DNA of 6,916 nucleotides from an uncultured Anaerolineaceae bacterium (GTDB taxonomy: Bacteria; Chloroflexota; Anaerolineae; Anaerolineales; Anaerolineaceae), in the NCBI GenBank assembly GCA_937890875.1, contig CALAEB010000438.1, positions 1 through 6,916 on the forward strand, read 5' to 3'. The notes beneath the pieces were generated by a model, which was not told the origin of the DNA, made no database searches, and saw only the letters and a program-made list of their open reading frames with translations. The position numbers and the translations under genes are program-made. Numbering within the stretch: position 1 is the stretch's first letter; every line of letters starts with the position of its first letter. Positions 5,025 through 6,916 of the stretch are shown in pieces.

Positions 5025-6916
5025 TTACGCCGGAAGGAGTCCTTCTCCGATTGCAAGCGCTTCCTGTTTCCCGCCGATCCCGATTTCTCCGGCGGGGCCG
5101 ACGCAGCCGGGGCAACCGTCCTCGCACTCACAGGATCGGATCAATTCCTGCGTGGCCCGCACAATTTCCCCGAAATGCTGAAAAATCGACTGAGAGAGCC
5201 CGATGCCGCCGGGGATCGTCTCATAGATATAAATCGCGGCCCGTCCCTCGAAATGGGTGTCCTCCGGCGCGGTGAGCACATTCAGGTCGCTCACATCGCA
5301 TTCAAGGAATAATGAAGCGATCTGATGAAAAGCGGAGGAAAAGCCGGCCAGTCCGCTGCGCATTTTAACCGCAGCCTCAACCCGGTGATGACAGTCCGGG
5401 CAGAGCGTGGTAAGATTTTCGTCCCTGTTCGCGTCCTGTGGATTTACAAAATTTCGGAAAGGGACGATATGGTGTACCTGGAGCGTTTTCTCCGTTCCGC
5501 GGATGCCGCAAAGCTGGCAGCAGGCCTGATCCCGCCGGATGATCTGCTGCCGGATCCCGGGCCAGTCGGCGCCGTAATCGTTGGCGTCATTCCGCCATTC
5601 GGACTGTTCGCGCAGCCGGTCACGGAACTGATCTTTCAGCAGCAGGATAAAAGCTTTGGTGTCCAGCACGACTTCCGGCAGATCCAGCGGAAGCTGATCC
5701 AGAATTTGGTGGGTCTCGTTATCCCGCTTGCGGTAACCCGTCACCTGTTCGGTGACAGTGACGGCGGCAGTCATTGTTTCCGCATTTTGCAAATTCCCTT
5801 TTTCCAGAATTTTGTCCGGCGTGATTCCCGTCTGCCGGATGGCCTCGGTCGTGTAATAAGACCGGTACCGTTCGGCAAGCGCAAAGCTGTCGGTAAGGTT
5901 CAGCTCCCGGATCCGGTACGACTCGCCGTTATGGAAATAAATCGCACCTTCGTGGACCATCCAATAGCTGGATGTCCGGTCCACTTCGCCGATCCGGGCC
6001 TTGGACGCGTCCAGATTTTCGGTGATAATATCCACTCTTTCCAGACTCCCGTTGCGCAGCGAGACCGTTCGCTGCGGAAGATCCGCCTGGAACCAGAAAT
6101 ATTGTCCGCCGCTTTTCCGGGCGACGCCGGAAGAAACCAGAAAATCCAGCAGCTCGCGGGTGACTTCGGCAGAAAGATTGCCATAAGCCTCATTCTCCGT
6201 GAAAGGCGATTCAAACAAGGCGCATTGCAGGTGCTGGAAGAGGATCAACAGATTATCCGGATCGATCAGCGCCGGTTCGACCGATTGCCCGAGGATGAAA
6301 TCCGGATGTTTCATCAGATATTGATCCACCGGATTCTGTGAGGCGACCAGATAAAAAGAAGCATCCTGTTTGTTCCTTCCGGCTCTCCCCATCCGCTGGT
6401 AAGTCGAAGCGATGGAGCCGGGGTAACCGATGGAAATCACACTGTCCATTCCGCCGATATCCATGCCCAGTTCCAGTGCATTGGTAGCGACGACGCAGCG
6501 GTCGGTGCCCTGTTTCAGCCCCTGTTCGATGCTGCGGCGCTCCTTGGCCAGATAACCTGACCGGTATCCGTTTGCATCTACGCCGAAGTCGCGCAGCCGG
6601 CGCACCGCGGTCTCAACCGACTGTCGGGACTGCGTGAAGATCAAAAGCTGGTTTCTTTTTTTGAGAATGTCAGCGGCCATTTTGGCGGTGGTGTGGATGG
6701 CGCCCGCACGGAGGTGGAGCGCCTCATCCACGATGGCGGGGTTGATGAACTGGATCTCGCAGCGTCCGTTTCCGGAAGCATCTTCCGAGAAAGCGACGAC
6801 ATTCTCCCCGATCAATTTCTCCGCCAGCAGTTTTGCGTTGGAGAGCGTGGCGGAACACAGAATATAGCGGGCGGACTGGATACTGGACGTATAGCGGGTA
6901 AGAATGCGGCTCAGCC
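5025..6916 (-). CDS. mrfA: MrfA/YprA-like SF2 helicase with inserted HNH nuclease domain and DUF1998 C-terminus (N-terminus outside window)
   Basis: The visible part is the C-terminal 629 residues. The frame is open to the right edge, so apparent starts such as TTG at 6815 are internal. SF2 helicase motifs in order are: motif III CSATL (6843-6857), a motif IV-like LLIFTQSR (6647-6624), motif V TNALELGMDI (6485-6456) and motif VI QRMGRAGR (6398-6375). Then come the accessory region typical of MrfA, an HNH domain (5376-5564), and the DUF1998 end with YETIPGGIG and a C-x-C-x3-C-x2-C zinc cluster (5103-5132). This cysteine spacing is, as I recall it, the one in B. subtilis MrfA. MrfA is a DNA helicase that works with the MrfB exonuclease in repair of mitomycin C lesions. 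The HNH insertion is not part of the B. subtilis protein as I know it. DrmA-type defence helicases also carry DUF1998, but the MrfB neighbour favours the repair family. The stop is TAA at 5025-5027. Confidence 0.93.
   Translation of the reverse strand, partial: LSRILTRYTSSIQSARYILCSATLSNAKLLAEKLIGENVVAFSEDASGNGRCEIQFINPAIVDEALHLRAGAIHTTAKMAADILKKRNQLLIFTQSRQSVETAVRRLRDFGVDANGYRSGYLAKERRSIEQGLKQGTDRCVVATNALELGMDIGGMDSVISIGYPGSIASTYQRMGRAGRNKQDASFYLVASQNPVDQYLMKHPDFILGQSVEPALIDPDNLLILFQHLQCALFESPFTENEAYGNLSAEVTRELLDFLVSSGVARKSGGQYFWFQADLPQRTVSLRNGSLERVDIITENLDASKARIGEVDRTSSYWMVHEGAIYFHNGESYRIRELNLTDSFALAERYRSYYTTEAIRQTGITPDKILEKGNLQNAETMTAAVTVTEQVTGYRKRDNETHQILDQLPLDLPEVVLDTKAFILLLKDQFRDRLREQSEWRNDANDYGADWPGIRQQIIRRDQACCQLCGIRGTEKTLQVHHIVPFRNFVNPQDANRDENLTTLCPDCHHRVEAAVKMRSGLAGFSSAFHQIASLFLECDVSDLNVLTAPEDTHFEGRAAIYIYETIPGGIGLSQSIFQHFGEIVRATQELIRSCECEDGCPGCVGPAGEIGIGGKQEALAIGEGLLPA
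5376..5564 (-). other. HNH endonuclease domain inside the MrfA-like helicase
   Basis: In frame with the helicase, this segment of about 63 residues has the full McrA-like HNH pattern: R-R-D-x4-C-x2-C (Cys codons within 5508-5519), V-H-H-I-V-P (His pair 5469-5474), the middle Asn in ENLTTLC (5415-5417), and C-x2-C-H-H (5385-5402). Both zinc CxxC pairs and the HNH residues are intact, so it is likely a folded, metal-dependent nuclease or nicking domain. It follows the strand VVLDTKAFIL of the MrfA C-terminal region and precedes the segment GLAGFSSAFHQIASLF that resumes DUF1998, so it occupies a linker without disrupting the host domain. Confidence 0.9.

Noticed and set aside
5325..6341. Long 338-codon open frame on the plus strand
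   Set aside because: It is antisense to the well-supported mrfA helicase and has no recognisable domain. Long antisense frames are common opposite G+C-rich third positions.

Overview
The window is bacterial and gene-dense, with base composition near an even GC:AT balance by eye. Two gene groups converge. On the plus strand (1-2564) lie the 3' end of an inner-membrane permease, its ABC ATPase and a metallo-beta-lactamase-fold (MBL) gene. On the minus strand (6916 down to 2994) lie a large helicase that enters from beyond the right edge, a DEDDh exonuclease and a small DUF2007-type protein. The helicase and exonuclease match the MrfA/MrfB (YprA/YprB) pair known from Bacillus subtilis mitomycin repair. 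That pair is widespread, so it does not fix the phylum; a Clostridia-like Firmicute or an uncultured anaerobe is possible, but I cannot assign the organism.

Plus-strand group: the permease has the EAA loop of binding-protein-dependent importers and is followed 15 bases later by a complete ATPase with a C-terminal TOBE region. Together they form an importer of the Fe(III)/spermidine/2-aminoethylphosphonate superfamily, substrate unknown. The ATPase stop overlaps the start of the MBL gene (TAATG). The MBL gene is ComEC-like but its conserved motifs fall in two reading frames joined by an ATGA stop/start overlap, so it is frameshifted or split. A strong hairpin terminator (2567-2598) closes the group.

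Central gap (2599-2993): no convincing gene. It may hold eroded minus-strand coding fragments.

Minus-strand group: the helicase (5025-6916, N-terminus missing) carries SF2 motifs III, V and VI, then an intact HNH nuclease domain, then the DUF1998 zinc-binding C-terminus. The HNH domain sits inside the region that, to my knowledge, is only a linker in B. subtilis MrfA. A 431-base spacer separates it from mrfB. The spacer contains an imperfect 30-base direct repeat, two related hairpins, and a good sigma-70-type promoter whose start point would fall almost on the ATG of a 31-codon reading frame overlapping the mrfB start. MrfB (3346-4593) has all DEDDh residues and a TPR-like tail. The DUF2007 gene follows 103 bases downstream.

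The most interesting item is the helicase-HNH fusion next to a DEDDh exonuclease. One locus would combine unwinding, possible incision and exonucleolytic removal of damaged or foreign DNA.
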